From CADEED01 sp035286365 (lineage in GTDB: Bacteria > Pseudomonadota > Gammaproteobacteria > Steroidobacterales > Steroidobacteraceae): a DNA stretch of 38,144 nucleotides. The stretch is from contig DATHJZ010000186.1 of NCBI GenBank assembly GCA_035286365.1, positions 1 through 38,144 on the forward strand, in the 5' to 3' direction. The position numbers were made by a program, and so were the translations under genes. Below, piece by piece: positions 16,767 to 24,576 of this stretch; positions within the stretch are counted from its first letter, which is position 1; each line of letters opens with the position of its first letter. The notes below the pieces were generated by a model, which was not told the DNA's origin, did no database searches, and was given only the letters and a program-made list of their open reading frames with translations.

Positions 16767-16791
16767 CCTTCGATCAACTGCAGCTTGCGGC

Positions 16792-17472
16792 TCAGCCTTC
16801 GGTAATTGGCTGGAGCTTGAGCTCCACGCGGCGGTTCTGCTGCTTGCCGGCGGCGTTGTCATTGCCCGCGATCGGACGCGCTTCGCCGGCGCCGAACGCC
16901 ACGATGCGCTGGCCGTTCACGCCATGCGACTGCAGGTACGTACCGACCGAATTCGCGCGCTCCAGCGAAAGCTGCTGGTTGTAGCTGTCGCTGCCGTCGC
17001 TGTCGGTATGCCCTTCAACGTCGATGAGCGTCTTGTCGAATTCCTTCAGCACGAGACCGACTGAATCGAGCACCTTGAAGAAGTTCGCGTTCAGATCGGC
17101 GCTCGCCGACTTGAACGTGATATTGCCGGGCATGTTGAGAATGAGCTCATTGCCACTGCGCGTGACCGACACGCCCGAGCCCTGCAGCTGCGCGCGCAGC
17201 TTGGACTCCTGGCGATCCATGTACGCACCGACACCCGCGCCCGTGAGCGCACCGACACCCGCACCGATCAGCGCGCGCTTGCGACGCTCCTTGGAGTTGT
17301 CACCCGTGGCCGCACCGAGCACCGCGCCGGCCAGCGCACCGATTCCAGCGCCCTTCGTGGTCTTGTTCACCTTCTTTTCGCCGGTGTATGCGTCGGTGGT
17401 CTGACAGGCCGTCACCGTGAATGCGGCAGTCATGACTAACAACATGCTGCGGACCAGGATCGATGTCTTCAT
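16792..17472 (-). CDS. OmpA-family glycine-zipper lipoprotein (YiaD-like)
   Basis: Outer-membrane lipoprotein that anchors to peptidoglycan. AAGGAG lies just upstream of the ATG at 17472. The signal ends in a lipobox (TVTAC, followed by QTT). Two glycine-zipper segments follow: GAGIGALAGAVLGAATG and GAGVGALTGAGVGAY. The C-terminal OmpA/MotB domain has FKSASADLN, IDVEGHTDSDGSDSYNQ (peptidoglycan-binding), LSLERANSVGTYL and the closing NRRVEL. 226 aa. The N-terminal MLLVM is written with a TTG-TTA pair, part of the heptamer noted elsewhere. Own terminator at 16733-16766. Confidence 0.92.
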   Translation of the reverse strand: MKTSILVRSMLLVMTAAFTVTACQTTDAYTGEKKVNKTTKGAGIGALAGAVLGAATGDNSKERRKRALIGAGVGALTGAGVGAYMDRQESKLRAQLQGSGVSVTRSGNELILNMPGNITFKSASADLNANFFKVLDSVGLVLKEFDKTLIDVEGHTDSDGSDSYNQQLSLERANSVGTYLQSHGVNGQRIVAFGAGEARPIAGNDNAAGKQQNRRVELKLQPITEG

Positions 17473-17561
17473 GTTCAATCTCCTTACCTCGTGCAAAACT
17501 CGGGCAAACATAGCGGCGTGCATCTGAACGCCGAATGAACCCGGTTTCTGTGTTCCAGTTC

Positions 17562-18086
17562 TCAATCAACGGCCTCGGACGAGGCCGGCGGCGTGGTCGC
17601 GCGCTTGTAGCCGCGCGGCCGAATTGCAACCGTATTGCGAATCACCGTGCAGCGCACACCATCCTTGCGGATGAAGCCGTATTCAAATGTCGGCGTTGAA
17701 CGACCTTCGCACAGTAGTTCCATCCTAATCGCCTGCTCCTGTTCCGGCGTAAGCACAAAGCGCATCTCGAGGTCGGAATTCCCGCCGTGATCGAAGGAAA
17801 CTGCCATGGCGCGAGTCCACACCGAAAAACCCGGAAAAACCCGCGCGCACGCCAACGCGGCGATGGGGTCGGCGAGCGCAGCCTGGTAGCCGCCGAACAT
17901 CATCCCGCCCGGATTGCGTGACGTCGCATTCAGCGGCAGCAGGATGCGTACGCTGCGCCAGCCCGCCGATAACTCCAGCACCTTGATGCGCATCGGCCGG
18001 AACGGCAGGTACAGCTCTAACAGCCGTGCGTCGGAAACGATTCCGCTGCGCGACATGAACCGCATGAATCGTTGCATCAGCGGCAT
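17562..18086 (-). CDS. DUF4442-type hotdog-fold protein (possible acyl-CoA thioesterase)
   Basis: 174 aa, cytosolic. GGAGG five nt before the ATG at 18086 sets the start; a far longer open frame (to 18812) runs antisense through the next gene and is not coding. The hotdog-helix region NPGGMMFGGYQAALADPIAALA resembles DUF4442 / YiiD C-terminal proteins, followed by VWTRAMAVSFDHGGNSDLEMRF. Related hotdog proteins are thioesterases, but I see no proof of activity. Divergent from the Mpo1-like gene (51 bp apart) and near gcdH, hinting at acyl-CoA or lipid metabolism. Confidence 0.75.
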   Translation of the reverse strand: MPLMQRFMRFMSRSGIVSDARLLELYLPFRPMRIKVLELSAGWRSVRILLPLNATSRNPGGMMFGGYQAALADPIAALACARVFPGFSVWTRAMAVSFDHGGNSDLEMRFVLTPEQEQAIRMELLCEGRSTPTFEYGFIRKDGVRCTVIRNTVAIRPRGYKRATTPPASSEAVD

Positions 18087-18137
18087 GCAGCCTCCGTCTG
18101 TTGCGCCGCGTCGCGCGCGGGCGTAGCGTTCGTGGCC

Positions 18138-18605
18138 ATGCGCACCGTGGAGCAGTGGTTCGGTGAATACGGCGAAAGCCACAGCCACCCTAGCAACGAG
18201 CTGCTGCACATCATTTGCGTGCCACCCATCGTCCTGACGGTCATAGGTTTTCTGTGGGCGATCCCGGTACCCGACAGTTTCGCCGCGCTCTCGCCGTGGC
18301 TCAACTGGGCAACGCTGCTCGTCGCGGCCGCCATCGCTTACTACTGCACCCTGTCGGTATCGCTCGGCATCGGTGCGGCGGCCGGCCTCATCGCGATGCT
18401 GTTTGTTGTTAGATGGCTCGACACGCTGGCATGGCCATTGTGGGTCACGTGCCTCGTGATATTCGTGGTCGCCTGGATCGGCCAGTTCATCGGTCACTCC
18501 ATCGAAGGCAAGCGCCCGTCGTTCACCAAGGACATCCAGTTCCTGCTGATCGGTCCGTTGTGGCTGCTCGGACACCTGTACCGGCGGCTCGGCATCCCCA
18601 TCTGA
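18138..18605 (+). CDS. Mpo1-like (DUF962) membrane protein
   Basis: 155 aa with four hydrophobic segments. The family's metal-binding signature is present: HSHPSNELLHIICVPP near the N-terminus and GQFIGHSIEGKRPSF near the C-terminus. Yeast Mpo1 in this family is an Fe2+-dependent dioxygenase in alpha-oxidation of 2-hydroxy fatty acids; the function in bacteria is inference. The start is ATG 18138 (GTG 18132 also possible). A 60-bp perfect-stem repeat begins right after its stop. Confidence 0.85.
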   Translation: MRTVEQWFGEYGESHSHPSNELLHIICVPPIVLTVIGFLWAIPVPDSFAALSPWLNWATLLVAAAIAYYCTLSVSLGIGAAAGLIAMLFVVRWLDTLAWPLWVTCLVIFVVAWIGQFIGHSIEGKRPSFTKDIQFLLIGPLWLLGHLYRRLGIPI

Positions 18606-18665
18606 ACGGTGCCGGGTGAGGAAAGCGGGGCAGCGCCTCTCCCCACTTTCCTCACCCGGCACCGT
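18606..18665. repeat. Long hairpin repeat element A
   Basis: Perfect 20-bp arms (ACGGTGCCGGGTGAGGAAAG and its complement, 18606-18625 / 18646-18665) plus an inner GGGG/CCCC pair across one mismatch and a 10-nt loop. No T run, so it is not a standard terminator. The GGTGCCGG terminus is shared with the element at 24968-25050. The gcdH frame is open through it, but gcdH starts downstream. Confidence 0.85.
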
Positions 18666-18677
18666 ATCATCGCGCCC

Positions 18678-19835
18678 ATGCTGAACCCCCTCGATCTCTA
18701 CGACGTTCGCGGCCTGCTGACCGACGACGAACGCGCCGTGCAGGACTCCGTCGGCCGCTTCGTCGACGAGAAGGTGCTGCCCATCATCCAGGACTGCTTC
18801 GAGAAACATCATTTCCCGAAGGATCTCATTCCCGAGATAGCCGATCTCGGGTTGTTAGGCTCGTCGATCCACGGCTACGACTGCGCCGGCCTCAATGCCG
18901 TGAGCTACGGCCTCATCTGCCAAGAGCTCGAGCGCGGTGACTCGGGTATCCGCAGTTTCGTGTCCGTGCAGAGCTCGTTGTGCATGTACCCGATCTACGC
19001 GTTCGGCACCGAGGAACAGAAGCAGAAGTTCCTGCCCGACATGGCGAAGGGCAGGAAGATCGGCTGCTTCGGCCTGACCGAACCGCACGGCGGATCCGAT
19101 CCGTCCAACATGAAGACGAATGCGAAGAAGAAGGGCGGCGACTGGGTCATCAATGGCGCGAAGATGTGGATCACGAACGGCGCCATCGCCGACTTGTGCA
19201 TCTGCTGGGCCATGACGGACGACGGAATTCGCGGCTTCATCGTGGAGAAAGACACCAAGGGATTTTCGGCGCCGGAGATCGAGCGCAAGTTCAGCTTGCG
19301 CGCCTCGGTCACGTCAGCGTTGTTCTTCGACAATGTCGTGGTGCCCGAGGCCAATCTGCTGCCGAACGTGAAAGGATTGAAAGGCCCGCTCTCGTGCCTC
19401 ACGCAGGCGCGCTATGGCATCACCTGGGGAGTGATCGGTGCGGCCCAGGCCTGTCTTTCGCAGCTGATCGACTACACCAAGACCCGCGAGATGTTCGGCC
19501 GGCCGTTGGCCGCCACGCAGGCGATCCAGCTGCGCCTCGCCGAGATGGCACGCAAGATCACCACGGCCCAGCTGTTGAGCCACCAGTTGGGCCGCCTCAA
19601 GGATGCGGGCAAGATGCAGCCGTCGCAGGTATCGCTGGCAAAGTGGAACAACTGCCGCATCGCGCTCGACATCGCGCGCGACTGCCGCGACATGCTGGGC
19701 GGCTCAGGAATCAGTGCCGAGTACGTGCCGATCCGCCACGCGCTCAATCTCGAGAGCGTGATCACCTACGAAGGCACCGAGACGATCCACCAGCTCACGA
19801 TTGGCCGCGAGCTGACCGGGATAAACGCCTTCTAG
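18678..19835 (+). CDS. gcdH: Glutaryl-CoA dehydrogenase
   Basis: FAD-dependent acyl-CoA dehydrogenase that oxidises and decarboxylates glutaryl-CoA to crotonyl-CoA in lysine/tryptophan breakdown. 385 aa from the ATG at 18678. Family-specific: Arg92 in GIRSFVSVQSSL, which binds the gamma-carboxylate; GLTEPHGGSDPSNM; ARYGITWG; and the catalytic Glu365 in TYEGTETIHQL. These separate it from ordinary short-chain acyl-CoA dehydrogenases. The frame extends back to 18609 through a hairpin repeat and is not used. Its TAG shares a CTAG with the stop of the convergent GST gene. Confidence 0.9.
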   Translation: MLNPLDLYDVRGLLTDDERAVQDSVGRFVDEKVLPIIQDCFEKHHFPKDLIPEIADLGLLGSSIHGYDCAGLNAVSYGLICQELERGDSGIRSFVSVQSSLCMYPIYAFGTEEQKQKFLPDMAKGRKIGCFGLTEPHGGSDPSNMKTNAKKKGGDWVINGAKMWITNGAIADLCICWAMTDDGIRGFIVEKDTKGFSAPEIERKFSLRASVTSALFFDNVVVPEANLLPNVKGLKGPLSCLTQARYGITWGVIGAAQACLSQLIDYTKTREMFGRPLAATQAIQLRLAEMARKITTAQLLSHQLGRLKDAGKMQPSQVSLAKWNNCRIALDIARDCRDMLGGSGISAEYVPIRHALNLESVITYEGTETIHQLTIGRELTGINAF

Positions 19836-20470
19836 TTGTTAGGCGCGAAGAACGGCACGCGCGTTTCCTGGAACACCGGCATCGATTCGCAGCGCGCGGC
19901 GAGTGTTGCGAGCGAAGCGAACATGACCTGATCGGCAGCAACGCGCAGCGCGTCGTTCAGGAAGGTGAATGCGCACACAGCGGTGATGTCGGCCTGGGTC
20001 ATGCGCTTGCCGACCAGCCACTGCGACACGCCGCGTCCGCCGAGATAGCGATCGATCTCGCCGAGCGAGGCGCTCATCTGCGCGCGGCAACGATCTAACC
20101 AGGGCTCGTGCCGCTTGGCTTCGGGCCGGAACACGCGTTCGTAAATCTGCAGCAAGCCCTTTTCCGCCGCTCCGGTGGCCATCGCCATGAGTTTCAGCGC
20201 CTGGCGCCGTTCCGGTCCCGCGGCCGGCAATAACGCGCGCCCGGGGCCGGCCAGTTCATCCAGATAGTCGAGGATGGCGCTGGATTCCACCAGCCCGTCG
20301 CCGTCTTCGGTGACCAGGGTGGGCACACGACCCAGCGGGTTGTACTCACGGATGCGATCGAAGTCGCGGCCCACCGACCAGTTCGCGTGTTCGAACGGCA
20401 ACTCCATGAGCTTCATCGTGATCGCCACACGGCGCACGAAGGGCGAGTCGAACATGCCGATCAGCAACAT
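19832..20470 (-). CDS. Glutathione S-transferase family protein
   Basis: 212 aa. The N-terminal thioredoxin fold shows FDSPFVRRVAITM (Ser likely activates glutathione), GRVPTLV with the cis-Pro, and ESSAILDYLDE, the glutathione-binding Glu-Ser. An all-helical C-terminal domain contains LVGKRMTQADITAV (the N-capping/hydrophobic staple region). Substrate unknown. The ATG overlaps the stop of the small upstream membrane-protein gene as TGATG, so the two form a coupled operon. The last residues APNN and stop lie in the CTAG shared with gcdH. Confidence 0.9.
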   Translation of the reverse strand: MLLIGMFDSPFVRRVAITMKLMELPFEHANWSVGRDFDRIREYNPLGRVPTLVTEDGDGLVESSAILDYLDELAGPGRALLPAAGPERRQALKLMAMATGAAEKGLLQIYERVFRPEAKRHEPWLDRCRAQMSASLGEIDRYLGGRGVSQWLVGKRMTQADITAVCAFTFLNDALRVAADQVMFASLATLAARCESMPVFQETRVPFFAPNN

Positions 20471-20757
20471 CAAACACTTCCTCGATTGAGGAAGTAATAG
20501 ATGACACCCGCGGTGATGACGACGTCCACGAACAGAAACCACAGGAAGAACTTGCGGCGGCCCGCGCGTTGCTGGGTCTCGAGCTGAACCTGCAGCATCG
20601 GATCCTGCGCGATGTGCCAGTCGATCCAGTCCTTGGCCTCCTTCAGGCCGAGGTTGTGTGACCGGCGCAAGGCCTTGATGGCTTCGATCAGATGGCCCTC
20701 GTTGAGCAGGGTCGCGGGTTCGGCTGGCAGAGCCTTGAAGCGCGGGTCGGCTCTCAT
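20470..20757 (-). CDS. Small membrane protein with an L7/L12 C-terminal-like motif
   Basis: 95 aa. The motif LIEAIKALRRSHNLGLKEAKDWID (about residues 23-46, a single helical block) closely resembles the ribosomal L7/L12 C-terminal domain, where a Lys-x-hydrophobic-Arg-x3-(Gly)-Leu-Gly-Leu-Lys-Glu-Ala-Lys pattern contacts translation factors. A basic linker is followed by one membrane segment (FFLWFLFVDVVITAGVIYYFL). It is not the ribosomal protein. Function unknown. The ATG at 20757 is chosen because frames further upstream run antisense to exbD. Coupled to the GST gene; divergent from exbD. Confidence 0.75.
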   Translation of the reverse strand: MRADPRFKALPAEPATLLNEGHLIEAIKALRRSHNLGLKEAKDWIDWHIAQDPMLQVQLETQQRAGRRKFFLWFLFVDVVITAGVIYYFLNRGSV

Positions 20758-20814
20758 CACGTCCCCGAACCCCGTGCGCTGCGGCCGCGCGTTATGCCTG
20801 ATAGGAGGTGAGTC

Positions 20815-21207
20815 ATGTCCGTCGAGTCTCCTGCCGTTGAGCCACAAATGAACGCCACGCCGCTGATCGACGTCATGCTGGTATTGCTCATCATCTTGAT
20901 AATGACGGTGCCAATCGCCGCGCACGCCGTCAAACTCAATTTGCCACAGGGGCCGCAAGGACCGCCACAACCGTCGGTGCGGCTCGACATCGCTTTCGAT
21001 GGAACGATCTACTGGAACGGCGAGTTCATCGCTTCGATTGCGGCGCTCACGCCGAAATTCGAGGCAGTGTTGCGAAAGGCAGACCCGCCCGCGATCAGCG
21101 TGATCCCGGAAAAGCGCACGAAATACGAGCGCGTGGCGCAGGTGTTGGCGGCCGCACAACGGTCGCACGTGACGAAGATGAGCGTCGCGCCGATCGCCGA
21201 ACCGTAG
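20815..21207 (+). CDS. ExbD/TolR-family biopolymer transport protein
   Basis: 130 aa. A very strong AGGAGGTG at 20803-20810 sets the ATG at 20815. Short cytoplasmic N-terminus (SVESPAVEPQMN), then ATPLIDVMLVLLIILIMTVP, the ExbD membrane helix with the proton-path Asp in PLIDVML. A periplasmic domain follows with DIAFDGTIYWNG and a C-terminal AAAQRSHVTKMSV strand. ExbD normally works with ExbB and TonB (or TolQ/TolA) to energise the outer membrane. No ExbB or TonB homologue is in the window, so it is an orphan copy here. Confidence 0.9.
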   Translation: MSVESPAVEPQMNATPLIDVMLVLLIILIMTVPIAAHAVKLNLPQGPQGPPQPSVRLDIAFDGTIYWNGEFIASIAALTPKFEAVLRKADPPAISVIPEKRTKYERVAQVLAAAQRSHVTKMSVAPIAEP

Positions 21208-21229
21208 ACAGCGGCGCGCGACGGGCCAT

Positions 21230-21328
21230 TCAAAAACCGCGCGCGGCGCACAGCGACGCCTCGGCGACCCAGCAGACGGCCAGCACGCCGAGTGCGATCC
21301 ATGGCCACATTTTCTGGATGGCGTTCAC
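21230..21328 (-). CDS. Tiny single-pass membrane peptide (32 aa)
   Basis: Read directly from the minus strand: GTG start at 21328, TGA at 21230-21232. The peptide begins MNAIQKMWPW and continues with one hydrophobic segment (IALGVLAVCWVAEASLCAA) before a basic end (ARGF). Its GTG overlaps the stop of the 66-residue ORF before it as GTGA, the same coupling used by pdsR/pdsS nearby. An internal ATG (M7) could also serve. Not recognised. Reality rests on the overlap, the clean membrane segment and the lack of any other gene here. Confidence 0.45.
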   Translation of the reverse strand: MNAIQKMWPWIALGVLAVCWVAEASLCAARGF

Positions 21329-21525
21329 AGCGGCAACCAGTGTGTGGCGCTCGCTTCGCGCCGATGCAGATAGACGAATCGCGCGCGCGCCAGGCGCACG
21401 GCAAAGTCATTGCTGTGAGTGCCGACGCGCTCGAGAAACCGCCGCCAGCGTTCGCCTTGCGCGACGGCGAACTGCGGAGCGATCTCGCGGCCATTGGGTG
21501 GACAAGTCTGCTGGCGGTCGTTCAT
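21325..21525 (-). CDS. Small hypothetical protein (66 aa)
   Basis: ATG at 21525 preceded by AGGAG about 8 nt upstream. Begins MNDRQQTCPPNG and ends THWLPL; polar, basic in the second half (RLARARFVYLHRRE), no membrane segment. Its TGA overlaps the GTG of the tiny membrane ORF that follows. The pair is divergent from pdsR (166 bp between starts), so it is a candidate target of that regulator. I do not recognise the family. Confidence 0.45.
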   Translation of the reverse strand: MNDRQQTCPPNGREIAPQFAVAQGERWRRFLERVGTHSNDFAVRLARARFVYLHRREASATHWLPL

Positions 21526-21691
21526 GGGTGTGCTCCTGGCGTTGACTTCAGGTCACATTCCGCGCCCGACAGCCGGCCAAGCCGTGATGACTTGGTGACG
21601 AATCACCGCTGGAAAGTGACCAAATGTGGCCGCGTCCCCGGCCCAGGCGCCGCTGCCTTACACTTGGCGCCTGCATGAAAAAGACGGCTTC

Positions 21692-22381
21692 ATGAAAAAA
21701 ACCATAGCCATCGTCGAAGACGAACGCGCCATCCGCGACAACTACGCTGCAGCCTTTTCGCGCGAGGGCTACGCAGTGCGCGGTTATTCCAACCGTCGCG
21801 ATGCGATGGCAGCGTTCGCCGCACGCCTGCCGGATCTGGCCGTCATCGACATCTCGCTAGAAGACGAACCCGAGGGCGGTTTCGAGCTGTGCCGCGAACT
21901 GCGCGGACTGTCGCCCGAACTGCCGATCATTTTTCTGACCGCGCGCGACAGCGAACTCGACGCGGTGTCCGGACTGCGCCTCGGCGCCGATGACTTCCTC
22001 ACCAAGGATCTGTCGCTCGCGCATCTCATCGCGCGCGTGAACGCGCTGTTCCGCCGCGTCGACGCGCTGCGCCGCCCGCCCGAGGAAAAGCAGGTGATTC
22101 GCCGCGGCGCGCTCACGCTCGACAGCGAACGCATGTCGGTGGAATGGAATGGCCAGGTCGTGCTGCTGTCGCTGACCGAATTCTGGATCGTCTACGCGCT
22201 CACCAAGCATCCCGGCCACGTGAAGAACCGCCAGCAGCTGATGGACGCGGCCAACGTCGTGCTCGACGACAACACCATTACCTCGCACATCAAGCGCATC
22301 CGTCGCAAATTCCAGGTGGTCGACGAAAAATTCGACGCCGTGCACACCGTGTACGGCATGGGTTATCGCTGGGTCGAGTGA
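21692..22381 (+). CDS. pdsR: Response regulator, PdsR type
   Basis: 229-aa OmpR-like regulator. Receiver domain: acidic pair Glu9-Asp10, phospho-acceptor Asp53 in AVIDISLED, conserved Thr in FLTARD, and Lys105 in FLTKD. The C-terminal winged helix ends with TVYGMGYRW. LEDEPEGGFELCRELRG and LRLGADDFLTKDLSL match what I recall of the 'proteobacterial dedicated sortase system' response regulator family. Start: ATG 21692 begins MKKTIAIVED; the frame is open to 21626 without family similarity. The stop overlaps the pdsS GTG. The gene's usual partners, a sortase and its LPXTG-type target, are absent in the window. Confidence 0.75.
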   Translation: MKKTIAIVEDERAIRDNYAAAFSREGYAVRGYSNRRDAMAAFAARLPDLAVIDISLEDEPEGGFELCRELRGLSPELPIIFLTARDSELDAVSGLRLGADDFLTKDLSLAHLIARVNALFRRVDALRRPPEEKQVIRRGALTLDSERMSVEWNGQVVLLSLTEFWIVYALTKHPGHVKNRQQLMDAANVVLDDNTITSHIKRIRRKFQVVDEKFDAVHTVYGMGYRWVE

Positions 22382-24516
22382 ACGTGGCGAGAATCCTCGA
22401 ACTGCTGAAGGCCGGTCCGATCTCGGGCCTGAAGCTGCGCACCAAACTACTGCTGCTGGCGATGACGACGCTGGCGCTGCCATGGGCGGGTTGCCAGTAC
22501 GCCCGCGAGATGGAAACCGTGCTGCGGGAGAGCGAACAGCAGTCGTTGCTGGCGGTAACCACGACCATTGCCGGATCTCTGAAGGGCCGGAAGGAACTGT
22601 TGTTCCGCGCCGACGCGCTGCCGGGTTCCGCTGGCAACAATGCGCGCGACATCACGCCCGTGGTTTTGTCGGGCGCGCCGCTCATCGACGGGCGTGCCGA
22701 CGAGTGGGACTCCAACGGGCGCAACGTGCTGCGCGTGCCTGGCCCCGGCGGCGATGGCATGCGGTTGTTAGCCGCCACCCACGAGCGCTGGTTGTACCTG
22801 GCGCTGCTGGTGCGCGACCAGAAATTCGTTTACGACGCGTCCGAGATGACGCCGCTCGATGCAAACACCATCGGCGACCGCATCTGGCTGGCGTTCGACG
22901 ACAAGCGCGGCGGCCAGCAGCGGCTGTTCTTCGGCAACAGCGCCGGCGGCTCGGTGCCCGCGCGCCGCATCGAAACGCGCGAGTTCGGCCGCGAAGAGGC
23001 GGTCGAGGAGCCGCGCATCGAAGCCGTCTGGCAGCGCGCGAAGGAAGGCTACGTCATGGAGATCGGTATTCCGCTGTCGCTGGTGGGCCAGCACATCGGA
23101 GTGCTGATCGACGATCGTGACCGCCGCGGCGCAACGCGGCAGAGCTACGGCACTCTCGACATCGCGGACCTGCGCGCCACGGGCCGGTTGATCGCGGCGT
23201 CACCGGACCTCAACGACCACCTGCGGCAATTCTCGCAACCAGGAGTCGAGCTCACCGTTGCCTCGTCGACCGGCGCCACGCTCACACGCCTCGATGCGCC
23301 CGCGCTGCCTGGCGATTACACGAAGATGCGTGGATTTCTGCCGCGCATGTACCGGCTGTTCCTCGATGGCGGCGCGATCCCGCGCAGCGTCTCGCAACCC
23401 GAACGCGAGCGCGCGGCGCAGGACCTCACGGCGCGCGCCGCGCGCGGCCATCCGGAAACCGCGCTGTTCGCGGGACGTTATGAAAACAGCGTCATCGTCG
23501 CGGCGGCAGCGCCAATCTTCTCCCCCGACGGCAAGCAGGTGCTGGGCGTCATCCAGCTGGCGCAGACCGCGGATCGCTGGCTGACGCTGCGCGATCGCGC
23601 GTTGACGCGGCTGCTCAATCTCACGCTGATCGTCACGTTGTTCGCGGTCGGCGCGGCGTTCTGGTTCGCGGGACGCATGACGCTGCGCATCACGCGCCTC
23701 GGCGCGGCCAGCGAAAATGCACTGGGCCGGGAAGGCAACCTGTCGCGGGTGCTGCCCGAAGCTGATGCGAAGGACGAGCTCGGCGAACTGTCGCGCAGCT
23801 TCTCGTCGCTGCTCGGCCGGCTGGATGAATACACCGGCTACCTGCGCACCCTGGCGGGGAAGCTGGCGCATGAGATCCGCACACCCCTCACGATCATCCG
23901 GTCCTCGCTCGAGAATCTCGAATCGGAAGCCCTGTCTTCGAACGGCATGCCCGACAACGCCCGGATCTACATTTCGCGGGCGCGCGAGGGCAGCGAGCGG
24001 CTGGGAGCCATCCTGACCGCGATGGGCGCGGCGACCAAGGTCGAGGAAGCGATTGCCCATAGTGAACGGCAGCGCTTCGATCTGTCGGCCTTGGTGCGCG
24101 CCACCGTCGGGGCGTATGGCGGTGCTTTTCCGCAGCGGCGCTTCACCTGCGAGGTCCCCGGCGAACCGGTCGAGATAACCGGCGCACCCGAACTGATCGT
24201 GCAGATGCTCGACAAGCTCATCGACAATGCCGTGGATTTCAGCGCCGATGGCGCCACGATCGCGGTTGTTTTGCGCGCTGACTCAGCGTTTGCGGAGCTG
24301 TCGGTGACCAACCCGGGACCGCTATTGCCGCCCGAGGGCGCCGCGAAGCTGTTCGAATCGCTGTGGCAGTCGCGCGCCGAGAGCGACTCGCGCCCGCACT
24401 TCGGGCTCGGGCTGTACATCGTGCGCCTGATCGCCGAATTTCACGGCGGCACGGCCCGTGCAGCCAACCTGCCCGACAATTCCGGCGCGAGTTTCTCTGT
24501 TCGCCTGGCGCGTTGA
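22378..24516 (+). CDS. pdsS: Sensor histidine kinase, PdsS type, with CBM9-like periplasmic domain
   Basis: 712 aa from the GTG at 22378, overlapping the pdsR stop (GTG 22384 also possible). Membrane segment ~22-39; periplasmic region ~40-410; second segment ~413-431; HAMP-like linker to ~485; HisKA with His498 in KLAHEIRTPLT; ATPase domain with DKLIDNAVDFS and HFGLGLYIVRLIAEFHGG. The periplasmic part begins with LIDGRADEWD and continues with WLYLALLVRD and VMEIGIPLSLVG, the pattern of a CBM9-like (DOMON-type) ligand-binding domain, suggesting sugar or cell-surface sensing. Length and order fit the PdsS family. The open frame before 22378 overlaps pdsR and is not coding. Confidence 0.75.
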   Translation: MNVARILELLKAGPISGLKLRTKLLLLAMTTLALPWAGCQYAREMETVLRESEQQSLLAVTTTIAGSLKGRKELLFRADALPGSAGNNARDITPVVLSGAPLIDGRADEWDSNGRNVLRVPGPGGDGMRLLAATHERWLYLALLVRDQKFVYDASEMTPLDANTIGDRIWLAFDDKRGGQQRLFFGNSAGGSVPARRIETREFGREEAVEEPRIEAVWQRAKEGYVMEIGIPLSLVGQHIGVLIDDRDRRGATRQSYGTLDIADLRATGRLIAASPDLNDHLRQFSQPGVELTVASSTGATLTRLDAPALPGDYTKMRGFLPRMYRLFLDGGAIPRSVSQPERERAAQDLTARAARGHPETALFAGRYENSVIVAAAAPIFSPDGKQVLGVIQLAQTADRWLTLRDRALTRLLNLTLIVTLFAVGAAFWFAGRMTLRITRLGAASENALGREGNLSRVLPEADAKDELGELSRSFSSLLGRLDEYTGYLRTLAGKLAHEIRTPLTIIRSSLENLESEALSSNGMPDNARIYISRAREGSERLGAILTAMGAATKVEEAIAHSERQRFDLSALVRATVGAYGGAFPQRRFTCEVPGEPVEITGAPELIVQMLDKLIDNAVDFSADGATIAVVLRADSAFAELSVTNPGPLLPPEGAAKLFESLWQSRAESDSRPHFGLGLYIVRLIAEFHGGTARAANLPDNSGASFSVRLAR

Positions 24517-24542
24517 CGCGTCGATGTCGCGCGATTGAGACA

Positions 24543-24570
24543 TTGTGGGGCACGCGTTTCAGCGTATGAT
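24543..24570 (+). promoter_or_regulatory. Promoter of the 24.6-25.0 kb RNA
   Basis: TTGTGG (24543-24548), 16-nt spacer, TATGAT (24565-24570), 27 nt after the pdsS stop. Start expected near 24577. The -10 has five of six consensus bases; the -35 has only its TTG. Confidence 0.55.
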
Positions 24571-24576
24571 CCCTTC

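Noticed and set aside
18087..18812. Upstream extension of the DUF4442 gene
   Set aside because: Runs antisense through the Mpo1-like gene and repeat A; a clear ribosome-binding site precedes ATG 18086.
13414..19842. Integron attC-like sites from GTTAGGC matches
   Set aside because: They lie inside conserved genes (ftsE, gcdH) or at gene ends, with no paired inverted core, cassette pattern or integrase.
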